This document shows, in pieces, positions 32,931-43,733 of a DNA stretch of 64,000 bases. Position numbers and translations under genes: made by a program. Position 1 is the stretch's first letter, and each line of letters opens with the position of its first letter. The stretch is from Amaurobius ferox. Taxonomy: Eukaryota; Arthropoda; Arachnida; Araneae; Amaurobiidae. Location of the stretch: positions 166,647,989-166,711,988 of the forward strand of contig OX578135.1 of assembly GCA_951213105.1 (NCBI GenBank), written 5' to 3'. The notes under the pieces are model-generated. The model did not search any database. It had not been told where the DNA came from and worked only from the letters and a program-made list of their open reading frames with translations.

Positions 32931-33729
32931 TACTTTCCTTATATACATAATATAATGTATAAGGACAGTATTGTGATGGTATCGGACGGAAGAGTACGTT
33001 TCAAGCATCCCTGAACACGAATCGCACGTTTTTGAGGTGATGTCTGTGTGTGTGAAAGTATGATGTCTGTGGAGACGATACAAAAATTACGATCCATGAA
33101 TATTAGAACCCTATTGTTTTTAAACGCAATCGAATGTTCGGAAAACACTCAGATCTTCGAATGAAATTTTCAAAAAATCAGCAAAATATCAAAACTTTTA
33201 ATACAGTTACGTAAATGCTCATTTCTAATGTAATGCTGCATTAGAAACTGATTGACACAAACTTTAGAACGCTAGCATAAACCGTTCTTGAGTTATTGCA
33301 TATTTTTCAAATAAATGTATCAAAACGTCATTTAAAATTAAAAAACAAATATCAATTATTGTGAAATATGTTCACTTTCCATATGTAAAGTTATGCGATA
33401 AATTTGTTAATATCATTCTCGGGGATCTAGCTCCGTTCCATTCATGAGAGAATATACTTTGGGTAATAATTGTACTTGGATGTCATTACTCATTTATCTG
33501 CTATAAGAATAACTTATTTCTCCGTCCATAATGCTTGGCGAAATTTTAGAGACAATTTTGGCGGAATATTGCCAACTTGGCGAATTTTTTAAATGTTGCT
33601 AAATTGATAAAAATGACGCTAAATCAATGAAAATGACGATTAAAGGCGAACAATTTGAAAACAAATTTGACGGCATGATAATTCTAAAAGAAGTAACTAC
33701 GGTGAAAAAAGTAAATTCATTGCATTATA
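32931..33729 (-). mobile_element. family A element, copy A3, main part
   Basis: The hairpin end is at 32931 (TACTTTCCTTATATACATAA...), then the microsatellite and body. It stops in GCATTATA at 33729 because a Tc1-like element inserted at this TA. The missing 5' tip is at 40991-41022. Together they give a complete minus-oriented copy. Confidence 0.85.
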
Positions 33730-33966
33730 CAAAGACAAAAATATCGACGCACCCCACAAAATAATCCGATAGTAATAAAACTTTACATGCAAACACTGGT
33801 CGATCGAATATGCAAATGACCAAAAATTCACAGCCAATGAATGAATAGTCGGAACTACAGTGCAATGAAACTGAGCACCAAGGTGGTGTATATAAGGAGC
33901 GAACCTCGCTTTCAGGAACAAATGTGCAGTGGATTTCGATTGCGTTTATGTACCTTGATTGTGACA

Positions 33967-34532
33967 ATGCCTCGCTGGCGAATTAGCGGCCACTACGAAC
34001 ATATGAAGGAGTTTGAAAGAGGGCGTGCGGTCGGACTGCATGAGGCTGGATGGGCACACCGGCGAATCGCTGGGCATTAGGGTAGGAGCGATGTAGCAAT
34101 TAGACGATGTTAGCAGGAATGGGTCCAGAATGGTAGATTTCAGCGGGCAGCGGACGGCCTAGAGCGATGACAGAACGGGAAGGTAGAGTGATTGTCAGAA
34201 CAGCTGTGACAGCACGAGATTCGTCGTTATCAACCATCCAACGTCTGAAAAACACGGAAGTGACCACCCGGACCATAATTAGAAGACTACGGGAGCGGAA
34301 TCTATACTTGCGGCGCCTATTACGCCGCCCATCCCTGACCAGTATGCACCGCCAACAGCGATTGCAATGGTGCCGGACCCGATCAACGTCGAATTGTTCG
34401 GATTGGGAACGAATTGTCTTCAGTGATATATCCCGTTACGAACTGAGTCCCGACGACTAGCTCACATGTATCTGGAGGACAACTTTAGGACATATCATGC
34501 CAGGACATGTTCAGGCTCCTGCTCTTACTATC
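33967..34532 (+). pseudogene. Tc1-like transposase, N-terminal half
   Basis: Starts at ATG 33967 with M-P-R-W-R-I-S and a helix-turn-helix (F-E-R-G-R-A-V-G-L-H-E-A-G-W...R-R-I-A). A stop TAG follows at 34078. Further on, D-S-S-L-S-T-I-Q-R and T-R-T-I-I-R-R-L-R are the second DNA-binding half, and V-F-S-D-I-S-R-Y-E-L-S-P-D-D contains the first catalytic D (consensus V-F-S-D-E-S-R-F). It stops again at 34458. Cut at 34537 by the next insertion. Confidence 0.85.
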
Positions 34533-34537
34533 ACATG

Positions 34538-34592
34538 TGTGGTAGCGGTTTCAGAACCAACTTGAGGGAACAGATTCCGCTACACACATAAG
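34538..34592. other. imperfect inverted repeat at the LTR edge
   Basis: TGTGTGGTAGCGG and CCGCTACACACAT are complementary with one bulged base, about 29 bases apart, at the extreme left end of the putative LTR. Confidence 0.55.
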
Positions 34593-35454
34593 CCAAGTGA
34601 TCGTAAACATCACAGCAAAAAAAACAACAGAGTAATTATAGTGGTTAGTGTCATTTTTATCAACCCAGGTATTATCATTTATGCAAAGATTCCCCAGTCT
34701 AGAAGAATTGAATTCTAGATGGTACACAGTGAGAATGGGAAATGAAGGGATACTAGATGGAATACACATTTATCAATTAAAGAAAATCTATTTATTCAAT
34801 CATAAAGCATTACTTTCAAATCAATCATCATTAGGTATTTTATCTTATCATTAAGAGCATTTTTTCCAATATCTTAGTTAACAAAATCAAACATATGCTC
34901 ATCATAGAATTTTCATTTAACAAACAATTCAATTCAAATTAGATATTAATATTATCATTCTCTTATTAATTTATGTGCCTGTTTGAATCACTAAGGGGGC
35001 ATAGGACCTTTAAACAGTCGAAATTCATTCAAAATAGAGCTATCTTTACAATTTTTTAATTTTAACCAGGTGTATCCCAGATGTTCAAATTTTTTTCTCT
35101 AAACATATAGAAAACCTTTCTTACTACACAAATTTTACTGAAGTCATATAATTATATGTACATTTTATATTGTGTTTTAAAATTTATACAATTTTGACAG
35201 ACATAATGGTGTATGTAGCAGCCGCGCGCAGGATATTTCAAATAATATTATACTTGTGGACTTCAATTTGATAATAATATATTTATAACTATTACATCTT
35301 TAATTTGTACACACTTTTTAAAATTTTGAAATAAATTTAATATTTTTAAAATTTAAACAAAATGAAATTTTCATTTTCAGTGTTAAAAAGCATGAAATAA
35401 ACCTCTTCACAATTCTTTTTTTACTATTTATGGTGAATTTTTGAAGTACAAATT

Positions 35455-36230
35455 ATATATATGGATGAAACAAGTAAGTCCAAAAAATTTGAAAGTGATT
35501 GGTTAAATATATTTTAAGATATGTTGCGCGCAAGGGCTAAAATCACATATCTGAGAAAAACAGCTTTAAAGTTAAAAATACATTCAGTGTTACTTATTAT
35601 CTTATTTTACACCTTAAAATGCCTTTAGTTCATAAATAGCACCTTCCTATGTCTGTTATGTAAGAAAAATCAAAAATTTTCTGCCTTTTAGGGGCTACTT
35701 GAGCTCTATAGGTTGCTTCGGAAACTCGAACAGACGTTTCGTGCAGTCGTTTCTTGTTAGTCAGATGAAGAACGTTTACTAAATTTTTACTTATTTATGA
35801 GGATTTTTTATCTATAAATTATGTATATAGATGAAACAAGTAAGAGCAAAAAATTTGAAAGTGATTGGTTACATATATTTTAAAATATATTGCGCGCAAG
35901 AGTTAAAATCACATATCTGAGAAACCCGCTTTTAAGTTTAAAAATATATTCACAGTTATATTCAGTATATATTCAGAGTTATCGCAGTTCGGCTAATTAA
36001 TGTTTGGCTGTAGTTTATAATACATCCTGCGTTATATCTAATGTAGCATCAAAATGCACCACACGCATAAGTAATTCCTTCCTCTTCCTCTTGTCGTTGA
36101 AAATCAAATGTTTTCTGCCTTTTACGAGCTTTTCGAACTTCATATGTACTGCTAGAGGCTTGAAAATCTGCTTCGTGTATCCGTTTCTTATCACTCAGAT
36201 GCAAAACATTTAGTAAATTTCTGTTTATAC
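35455..36230. repeat. tandem duplication of the transposase 3' end
   Basis: About 110 bp (ATGAAACAAGTAAG...GCGCGCAAG...ATCACATATCTGAGAAA) occurs at 35455-35570 and 35815-35930. What follows each copy (35620-35790 and 36060-36230) also matches, e.g. TTTTCTGCCTTTTA and CGTTTCTTxTxA. The outer copy is thus a decayed second version of the transposase C-terminal coding end plus 3' flank. Unit about 360-430 bp. Confidence 0.75.
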
Positions 36231-37843
36231 TCAAATTTAAAGCATTCATAATTTTTATTATACCGTTACCACCATCATTGAATGTTATACTGGCAATATT
36301 TGTTGCTATTTGTGCAATTTCTCTCCCAGTATTTATATTTTTCGGGCAATATTTCCATATGAGGGAGTTTAAAGACTCATTAGGATTTTGAGTTCTCCCT
36401 CCAAGACAGCGTTTCAATAGATTTGGGTCTGAAAGGTCTTTAAATATTGGGTTTTACCAACTCCATGACAGATTTTGGGAGGGAGTTCTTATGCTTGAAG
36501 TTTGATACTGTGTTCGAGTATGCTGCATGGTTGTACTTACACCAAGTATTTGGTCCCTTAGGACAAAAAAAGTGTTGTGGGTCACTGTCAGAGGATACCA
36601 TATGCATCCATACAGCCCATATGCTTTGTCGCATTTTAAACAAATCATTTTTGTTTCCACGAATTGCATTTCCATAGTAGGAAGTCAATTTTTGAATATT
36701 GGCTTCCGTCAGCCAGCCCTTTCCTCCAATTGTCTTTCCATCTGATAGCTTCTTTCCAGCCATCTGGGTTTTCAGCTTTCTCAAACGAGTTCCCATTCTT
36801 TTTTGAATGTGACCTGTGCATTCAAGTTTTTCAACCGCTATTTCATTTCCATATGGTTTGCTATTCTATATTTGTGAAAATGTTTTCGTTTCACCATCAC
36901 CAATATAAAATTTGTACCGAACACCATGGTCTTCAATTGATCTGTTGAATATGCGTAACATTCCATCACATTCCATTTTTCCGGCACTACCCGAATGGTT
37001 TTTTGAACACACTATTTTATGATTCTTTTTCCACTTTTCATACCGAGGGCCACTTTTCTTACTTCTATAGCTGTTGCAACCTTTACAAAAAGAAGACATT
37101 ACTTCGGTTTCAATAACTTTCCCGCTTTCTGCTCCGATGAGTGTACACACACCTACAAGAGACGAATGCCCCCTAGTTTTCCAACTACCATCTCCACTTA
37201 CAGTAATATCTTTCGATCCATTTGATAATTCTCTTTCGTCCTGGATAGCAGTTTTCATTGAAGATTTAGCTACAACAGATGTGGCATTTAAAATCCTGTG
37301 ATTAATTTTATTATATGATTTCTGAGAAACAGGCGCTGGAAGACCCATAGTAGAACAAAAAGTAGATAAAGCCGATAAACCCTGTCCTATACATCGCATA
37401 GAAAACACAGCTCTTCTGTTTATTTCTAGAATATTTTTCTTAACACCAAGCATTTTTGTATTTTTCACAGACTTTAGTTCATCACAGCTATCACAATATA
37501 CAAGAAATGTGGATGCTAAACCCATTGAAGATTTTTCAAGTATATTTATTGTTCCATGACATATTTTACAGCACAAAACATTTGCAAGCTCCTTGAAAAG
37601 TATTGATATATTAACCATTCTATATTCATGTTCTTCAGATGAAATATATGACTTATCAACTGAAAGTTCATCTTTTGAGCTGAACAGTTTTTTACTTGAA
37701 GCACTTAGCTTAGGCGTAGAATCAACATTTTGCCGTTCGAACACTTTCGGATTGTTTTTGTTTTTAATTACATACATATTTCCTTGAAAACGCCTTCTTT
37801 TCGTTCTTTTACCAGAACGAGATTTAGTTGCCGGTGTATCCAT
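36049..37843 (-). pseudogene. Mutator-like transposase, one stop and one frameshift
   Basis: Resembles the arthropod 'Mutator-like transposase domain' proteins. The first open part (37843 to 36866, 325 residues) has a basic N-terminus, C-x2-C pairs near 92-95 and 117-120, the first catalytic D in S-G-D-G-S-W (218) and the second in Y-I-G-D-G-E (316). A TAG at about 36866-36868 interrupts. The same frame then goes on through C-T-G-H-I-Q-K-R-M-G-T-R to 36440, where an extra A near 36435 shifts the frame. The last part (to 36049) has C-L-G-G-R-T-Q-N-P-N-E-S-L-N, probably the catalytic E, and a basic tail. Two small lesions only, so decay is recent. Confidence 0.85.
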
Positions 37844-38463
37844 TATTAGAAAGCAAAAAGCAAAAAGTTTATATTAAAAAATTGCACCAAACAGTCTTGT
37901 ACGTTGAAGTTTACACAAATAAATATGCAAACGTGAAGAAGTTTGTAATGTATACTTATAAAATAGATTAACTGTATTTTAGTTCAAAGTTCTTATGCTT
38001 AAACAACATAAATGCAGAAAATCAATCGTAAAAAGTAAGAAAATATAATGAAAAGAAATTGCGAAACTCAGAAGAAATTCTCCACGTTGTAAACAAGTTA
38101 ACAGCGCTAGAATATAAACAAACTGGGCTGAGCAGTTCAGTAGAGGTGAGTAGTTGCCTTCCTACTGCTGTAGAAATAATTAAATAAATAATTAAGACAT
38201 GGTGGTGGAAAAAGTATTAGATTTACGTGACACATCAGCAAACTGCAAACATAAACAAACAGTGATGTCCCTTTAAAAATGGCGGCGATGGCTGACATGA
38301 AAATTTTTTCAAAAGTGTATGTTGCATAAAAGCTCATAACTTTCGAAATAATGCGAATTTTTGAATGCGGTTTTTTGCACAGTGTTCAGAAATGTTCAAA
38401 TATTCAGAATAAAATAAAATTGAAAAATCGATTTTTTGAAGGTTTAAAGGTCCTATACCCCCC

Positions 38464-39188
38464 TAAACTATTGCCTTCAACGGAACTCTCAGTTCCAGAA
38501 TTATTTCAACGGGTTACCTTATACCGGGAAGGTGCATTTAAAGGAGTTCTTTAGATAATCCAAAAAAAGTTCAAATGAGCTTCGCAAGAGAGAACCAGGA
38601 AAAGATCCAAGTGAATCGAAACTTGCTCCATAAAAATCAACCAGAATGGCACGTCTCTAACCCAGGGAAAAGTCCGCAAATGTGGATAGAGTCGGCTCAT
38701 AAGAATTCCTAAAATAAAAAAATAAAATTTAGAATTTGCAAAAAAGAAAAGTGCAGTTCATCAGGATCCTCCGCTTCTTCGTCCAGGATCTTCAAAATGG
38801 TTTCTTAACAGAAACAACGGTACGGCCATCGAATTTTAGCCATTTCGACCAAGCCTTTGTCTTAAAGTTTTAAGACAAAAATTCAATGCTTCTTCACATC
38901 ACGGTGTCCACGCCAGAAGAGCCCCAGAGACGGAGCAAAAGCGAAAAACTTCTCCAAAAAGCCGCTTCCTGATTGGCAGGCAAGCGAGCGCCCCAGCAAC
39001 ACGCGATGCGACGTCACTCTCCGGCAGAGACAGAAATCCTCCTTCGAGCCAACGGTTCCGAACAAAACACGAAATCTCCGTTCTCGGCAATCCGGACAAG
39101 GCCTAGCAAACATTCAATACAGGGACAGGAGAGAAAAGAGAGTTTTTCTCTCCGAAAACACAAAACGCTCATGGCGCACAGAATGGCA
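38464..39188. other. right part of the putative solo LTR
   Basis: 725 bp, higher in G+C than the surroundings from about 38880. Open stretches on both strands have no domain. No match to the left part as a direct repeat, so two LTRs are not present. Confidence 0.4.
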
Positions 39189-39193
39189 ACATG

Positions 39194-39594
39194 ACACATG
39201 CCACACGACCCGACAACTGGGAGGTCTGGGGTGCCATTTTGTTTGATAGCCGGACCCCATTGATAGTCCTTCGTGGCACCATCACAGCATAGCGGTACGT
39301 CGCCGACATTCTGCGACCCGTTGTATTGTCATTCCTTTCGCGATACCCAAGGGCAAACTTTTCAGCAAGACAAGGGCAAACTTTTCAGCCAGGCCACACA
39401 CAGTACGCCTCTCTATTGATTGTCTGCGTGCTTACGACACATTTTCTTGGCCAGCCAGATCCCCAGATCTCTCACCAATTGAGCACATTTGGGCTGAGAT
39501 GGGCCGTCGCCTGCGACCATCCCAGAATGTAGACGAATTAGCTCGTCAATTGGAGACCATTTGGAACGACATCCCTCAGAACACTATCCAACAA
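39194..39594 (+). pseudogene. Tc1-like transposase, C-terminal part before the LINE
   Basis: Reads V-W-G-A-I-L-F-D-S-R-T-P-L-I-V-L-R-G-T-I-T-A, a stop, R-Y-V-A-D-I-L-R-P-V. In the second-D region a 23-bp duplication (AAGGGCAAACTTTTCAGC twice, about 39350-39395) destroys the motif. Then W-P-A-R-S-P-D-L-S-P-I-E-H-I-W-A-E-M-G keeps the catalytic E. Continues as the partner of 33967-34532 and is cut by the LINE after N-T-I-Q-Q. Confidence 0.85.
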
Positions 39595-39596
39595 GA

Positions 39597-40430
39597 CACT
39601 TTCAAGTCAGAGTAAAAAATAACTTATCTACACCCAAGCTCATTAAAAGTAGTGTACCGCAAGGATCCATCCTGGGCCCGACCCTCTTTAACATATATCT
39701 AAATGACATTCCCAGGACCCCAGACACGGAGCTGGCACTCTATGCAGACGACAGCGCGATACTTGCAAAACACCCTTACGTCTCAGTAATGCACAGACAG
39801 CTACAACAACACTTAGACATACTCCAAACATGGCTGGAAAAATGGCGAATAAAATTAAATCCCAATAAATGTCATTGGATTTATTTCTCAAGAAAACGTA
39901 AACCTCCGCCTCCTCTGTACATAAACAACCATGCCCTAAAAGCGGAAAAATCTACTAAATACCTAGGTGTAACGATAGACTCCCACCTAACTTGGAAACT
40001 GCACGTAACGAACATAATCAAAAAAGCGTATATAACCACAGGAGCCTTATACCCAATGATAGGAAACGGAAATCTAAGTTATCAAAATAAACTCCTAATT
40101 TATAAATCGGTCATCTGCCCGGGAATGCTGTATGCAGCACCCGTATGGGGATATGCCTGTAAAACTACCATAGACTTATTAGAGACAAGACAAAACAAAA
40201 CCCTAAGGATTATAAGGAAAGCCCCTAGATACTTAAGAAACTCGGTAATTAGGAAAGACTTCAAAATAAAAACTGTTAGAGCCCAAATCAAAAAGCTAGC
40301 GCTTAAATTCTACAAAAATCTGCCATCTGTCCCAAATGAACTATTATTTAATCTGCATGACTATGATCATCGCAAGGCTAAATCTCGTAAGAGACCTCGC
40401 TCGGTACTTAATTTTGATATTCGGTACTAG
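39597..40430 (+). CDS. LINE reverse transcriptase, C-terminal ~277 residues
   Basis: Open to its natural stop. Contains the RT block S-S-V-P-Q-G-S-I-L-G-P, the catalytic A-L-Y-A-D-D near residue 48, L-N-P-N-K-C, Y-L-G-V-T-I-D, and the after-RT helix region C-P-G-M-L-Y-A-A-P-V-W-G, all as in jockey/CR1-like elements. The endonuclease and the first RT motifs are lost through 5' truncation, so it cannot work alone. The frame is intact, so the insertion is likely young. The first residues of the frame belong to the Tc1-like gene upstream, not to the LINE. Confidence 0.9.
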   Translation, partial: HFQVRVKNNLSTPKLIKSSVPQGSILGPTLFNIYLNDIPRTPDTELALYADDSAILAKHPYVSVMHRQLQQHLDILQTWLEKWRIKLNPNKCHWIYFSRKRKPPPPLYINNHALKAEKSTKYLGVTIDSHLTWKLHVTNIIKKAYITTGALYPMIGNGNLSYQNKLLIYKSVICPGMLYAAPVWGYACKTTIDLLETRQNKTLRIIRKAPRYLRNSVIRKDFKIKTVRAQIKKLALKFYKNLPSVPNELLFNLHDYDHRKAKSRKRPRSVLNFDIRY

Positions 40431-40753
40431 GAACGTCCCACCTTAATCAGTTGATACTAACGAAAACTCGCGATCTTTGGTTTTCTACAAAATGTTTAAA
40501 ATCCTAAACTGCTAAAATGCTAGGTTACCCTCAGATCTGCATCAACCCCCCAAACTGCTTAAACTCTTAATGTGCAACAAACTGCCACACTAGGAGCTAG
40601 GACAAATAATAAAAACAGTAAATCAAAAACCTCGAACCTCCAACTATGGACCAATGAAATAATGTCACAGTATGAAGATAAGAACCACACCTAGAGATTG
40701 GAGATTAAAGGCGCTTCGCGCCTGGTGCTCTGTTCTGGACGAAACTCTATGAG
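40431..40753 (+). other. LINE 3' untranslated region with terminal hairpin
   Basis: 323 bp. A perfect 6-bp hairpin AGGCGC-TTC-GCGCCT lies at 40709-40723. In some L2/CR1-type LINEs a 3' hairpin is the recognition site for the reverse transcriptase; here that role is inferred. Confidence 0.65.
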
Positions 40754-40765
40754 ACTATCCAACAA

Positions 40766-40834
40766 CTTTATGCATCAATGCCACGTCGGGTAATAGCTTA
40801 TACCAAGGCCAGAGGTGGACCAACGCCATATTGA
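40766..40834 (+). pseudogene. Tc1-like transposase, last codons after the LINE
   Basis: L-Y-A-S-M-P-R-R-V-I-A-Y-T-K-A-R-G-G-P-T-P-Y then TGA, the standard C-terminus, in register with 39194-39594 once the LINE and one target copy are removed. Confidence 0.85.
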
Positions 40835-40990
40835 CGTGCTCTCTTTGTGTAGATCTTTCAGTGCAATAAATCATCCAATTGTTCTGAAATTCTAATCATT
40901 TCTTTTTCTGTACATACACATTACACGTACCAAATTTTGTCTCATTTGGATAATTCTTTCTTGGTTCGTCGATTTTTCTGTCTTAGAGTG

Positions 40991-41022
40991 TATAAGGAAA
41001 GTCATGTGCTGCTTGCATCAGA
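40991..41022 (-). mobile_element. family A copy A3, 5' tip
   Basis: TATAAGGAAAGTCATGTGCTGC...CATCAGA, the last 32 bp of A3 that was separated by the Tc1-like insertion. Confidence 0.85.
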
Positions 41023-41154
41023 TCTTTTATTTAAATGATTCTTATAACTAGCAAAAAGTCAGGCTTTGAATGGACTTGTGCATATGAAGTATGCGAGCTG
41101 TGAATGGTTTTAAATTAAAACTTAATTTAACAAATACATTATGAATTGAAAAAA

Positions 41155-41909
41155 TCTGATGTGGGCAGCACATGACTTTCCCTGCAGACTTATATTAACG
41201 TTCTCTTTATTTTAACTAAATTTATTTCACTTTTAATTCAATTTTCGTTCTCATTTGGTAACCGGGCTTATTTTCAAAGGTGGCGTAGGGAAAGTACGAA
41301 AAACTAAAATATCTCGAGAACGGCTAGTCCTAGTGTAATGGGGTTGGTCTTATTCTTTTCGTCGTTAAAAATTACGTATTAAATCAGCATTTAATGGATA
41401 TATTTGAGTATACCCAGTTCTTTAATTTAGATTTGGACGATTTTTGCAGGCCATTTTGGAAAAAAAGGCAGGTCATTTTTTTCCGAATCGTACCAAAATC
41501 TAATCAGCACCAAGGTAACCCACAAGTGACTCATCTACCGAATTTTGTAAAATTCGGTCTATCAGTTTTTCAGTTAGAGTGGATACAAGCTTTTGCGGCC
41601 CATTTCGCAAAAACAGGCGGGTTCTTTTATTCCGAATCGTACCCAAAACTAATCAGCACCAGACTCGCTCACAAGTAACTTACCTACCAAATTTTGTGAA
41701 ATTCGGTCCATTAGTTTTTTAGTTAGAGTGGATACAAAATCTGCACAGACAGACAGACACACAGACACACACACAGACGTCACGCTAAAAATAGTTTTTT
41801 CGTATTCTAGAGGTCTCGAAACGTGTAGATCCGTCGAAAACTCGAGTTGTGATTTTCGGCATGATTCCAATACTTTCCCTATACATTAAAATGTATTGCA
41901 GGGAAAGTA
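41155..41909 (+). mobile_element. family B element, copy B1
   Basis: The 5' end is TCTGATGTGGGCAGCACATG as in A, then ACTTTCCCTGCA. The body contains ATATCTCGAGAACGG and two ~165-170-bp direct repeats with AATCGTACC(C/A)AAA..TAATCAGCACCA. A CAGA microsatellite lies at about 41740-41780. The 3' hairpin ends TGCAGGGAAAGTA, whose TGCAGGGAAAGT is the exact complement of the 5' motif. No intact gene. Confidence 0.85.
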
Positions 41910-42163
41910 AAATATAAAAACAATCTAAATAATTGAGAATCCTAATACAGAAGAACATATCGGTTTTTACATATACAACGCAATCAAAGTAACACATTTA
42001 AATCACCAAAACGTATTTTCACAGATTTGCGTTTTATCATTGTATGTAATCAAGGGAGGTAAAGGGTAACTCTGTTACTCCAAGGTATGTATTTTATTTC
42101 CTCATGTTCTTCTAGCAACGGTGTGAAAAAATAGGATAGTGATTCTTATTATTGGACTCATTT

Positions 42164-42928
42164 TACTTTCCCTGCAATACATGGTAATGTATAGGGAAAG
42201 TATTGGAATCATGCCGAAAATCACAACTCGAGTTTTCGACGGATCTACACGTTTCGAGACCTCTAGAATACGAAAAAAATATTTTTAGCGTGTGTCTGTC
42301 TGTGTGTCTGTCTGTGTGTCTGTGTGTCTGTCTGTCTGTGCAGATTTTGTATCCACTCTAACTAAAAAACTAATGGACCGAATTTCACAAAATTTGGTAG
42401 GTAAGTTACTTGTGAGCGAGTCTGGTGCTGATTAGTTTTGGGTACGATTCGAAATAAAAGAACCCGCCTTTTTTTGCGAAATGGCCCGCAAAAGCTTGTA
42501 TCCACTCTAACTGAAAAACTGATGGACCGAATTTTACAGAATTCGGTAGATGAGTCACTTGAGGGTTACCTTGGTGCTGATTAGATTTTGGTACGATTCG
42601 GAAAAAAATGACCTGCCTTTTTTGCAAAATGGCCCGCAAAAATCGTACAAATCTAAACTAAGGAACTGGGTATACTCAAATATGTCCATTAAATGCTGAT
42701 TTAATACGTAATTTTTAACGATGAAAAGAATAAGACCAACCCCATTACACTAGGACTAGCCGTTCTCGAGATATTTTAGTTTTTCGTATTTTCTCTACGC
42801 CACCTTTGAAAATAAGTCCGGTTACCGAATGAGAACGAAAATTGAATTAAAAGTGAAATAAATTTAATTAAAATAAAGAGAACGTGGATATAAGTCTGCA
42901 GGGAAAGTCATGTGCTGCCCACATCAGA
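42164..42928 (-). mobile_element. family B element, copy B2 (first of a tandem trio)
   Basis: Complete at both ends. Only about 5 T separate its 5' end from the hairpin of B3. Confidence 0.88.
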
Positions 42929-42933
42929 TTTTT

Positions 42934-43729
42934 TACTTTCCCTGCAATACATGGTAATGTATAGGGAAAGTATTGGAATCATGCCGAAAATCACAACTCG
43001 AGTTTTCGACGGATCTACACGTTTCGAGACCTCTAGAATACGAAAAAACCATTTTTAACGTGACGTCTCTGTGTGTGTCTGTCTGTCTGTCTGTGTGTCT
43101 GTCTGTGCAATGTATGTATCCACTCTAACTCAAAAACTAATGGACCGAATTTCATAAAATTTGGTAGGTAAGTCACTTGGGTATGACCGTGGTGCTGATT
43201 AGTTTTTGGTACGATTCGTAAAAACAGAACCCGCCTTTTTTTGCGAAATGGCCCGTAAAAATGTCCTGTATCCACTCTAGCTAAAATACTAATTGACCAA
43301 ATTACACAAAATTTGGTAGATAAGTTATTTGTACGATACTCTGGTGCTGATTAGATTTTGGTATTAATCGGAAAAGAACAACCTGCCTTTTTTTACGAAA
43401 TGGCCCTCAAAAATCGCAAAATCTAAAAAAAGCTACGCATGTTCAAATATATCATTTAAATGCTTGTTTTATACGTAATTTTTGATAAGGAAAATAATAA
43501 GAACAACTCTATTACTCTAGGACTAACCATTCTCGAGATATTTGAGATTTTTCGCATTTAGTTATGCCACTTTTAGAAAAATGTCTAATTACCAAATAAA
43601 AACAGAAATTGAATTAAAAAGCACAAATTTAGTTTCATTTTGTGCAATTAAACTCAATTTAATGAATTATTAAAGAAAAAAAATATGAATTTGAGTCTGC
43701 AGGGAAAGTCATGTGCTGCCCACATCAGA
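42934..43729 (-). mobile_element. family B element, copy B3 (middle of the trio)
   Basis: Complete at both ends but more diverged inside than B2. Four T separate it from B4. Confidence 0.88.
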
Positions 43730-43733
43730 TTTT

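Larger units (their letters stand above)
34994..38463 (-). mobile_element. Mutator-like DDE transposon (~3.5 kb)
   Basis: Terminal inverted repeats of about 22 bp: AGGGGGCATAGGACCTTTAA at the left, and at the right the complement of GGGGGGTATAGGACCTTTAA. A TA dinucleotide adjoins each end (34992-34993, 38464-38465). It holds one decayed transposase gene on the minus strand (36049-37843). Left-end sequence 35455-36230 contains a tandem duplication. Confidence 0.85.
34538..39188. mobile_element. possible solo LTR (about 1.18 kb without its own insertion)
   Basis: Left edge TGTGGTAGCGG and right edge GAATGGCA give the TG...CA form of an LTR. ACATG occurs at 34533-34537 and 39189-39193 as a candidate 5-bp duplication, and removing the segment restores the Tc1 transposase around A-L-T-I-T...H. 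The parts are 34538-34993 and 38464-39188, split by a Mutator-like element. There are no internal genes and no second LTR, so a solo LTR is the simplest idea. The class of LTR element is unknown. Confidence 0.45.
39595..40753 (+). mobile_element. 5'-truncated jockey/CR1-type LINE with 12-bp duplication
   Basis: 1,159 bp with the direct repeat ACTATCCAACAA at 39583-39594 and 40754-40765. The left edge starts in the middle of the reverse transcriptase, the usual 5' truncation of target-primed reverse transcription. The right edge has no poly(A) tail. Instead a short hairpin lies 30 bp before the end. Confidence 0.9.
33730..40990 (+). mobile_element. Tc1-like transposon inserted in A3, itself carrying three insertions
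   Basis: The left end CAAAGACAAAAATATCGACG and the right end (complement of CACTCTAAGACAGAAAAATC) are imperfect inverted repeats. TA lies at 33728-33729 and 40991-40992. Joining the outsides regenerates GCATTATATAAGGAAAGTC, the family A consensus. The transposase is divided into an N-part (33967-34532) and C-parts (39194-39594, 40766-40834). Own length without insertions is about 1.4-1.5 kb, normal for Tc1-like elements. Confidence 0.88.

Noticed and set aside
38464..39188. Second LTR matching 34538-34993
   Set aside because: No direct repeat between the two parts. They read as the two pieces of one interrupted sequence.
39561..39596. Start of the LINE protein at 39561
   Set aside because: Those bases are the Tc1-like gene and the target duplication. 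The LINE begins at 39595.
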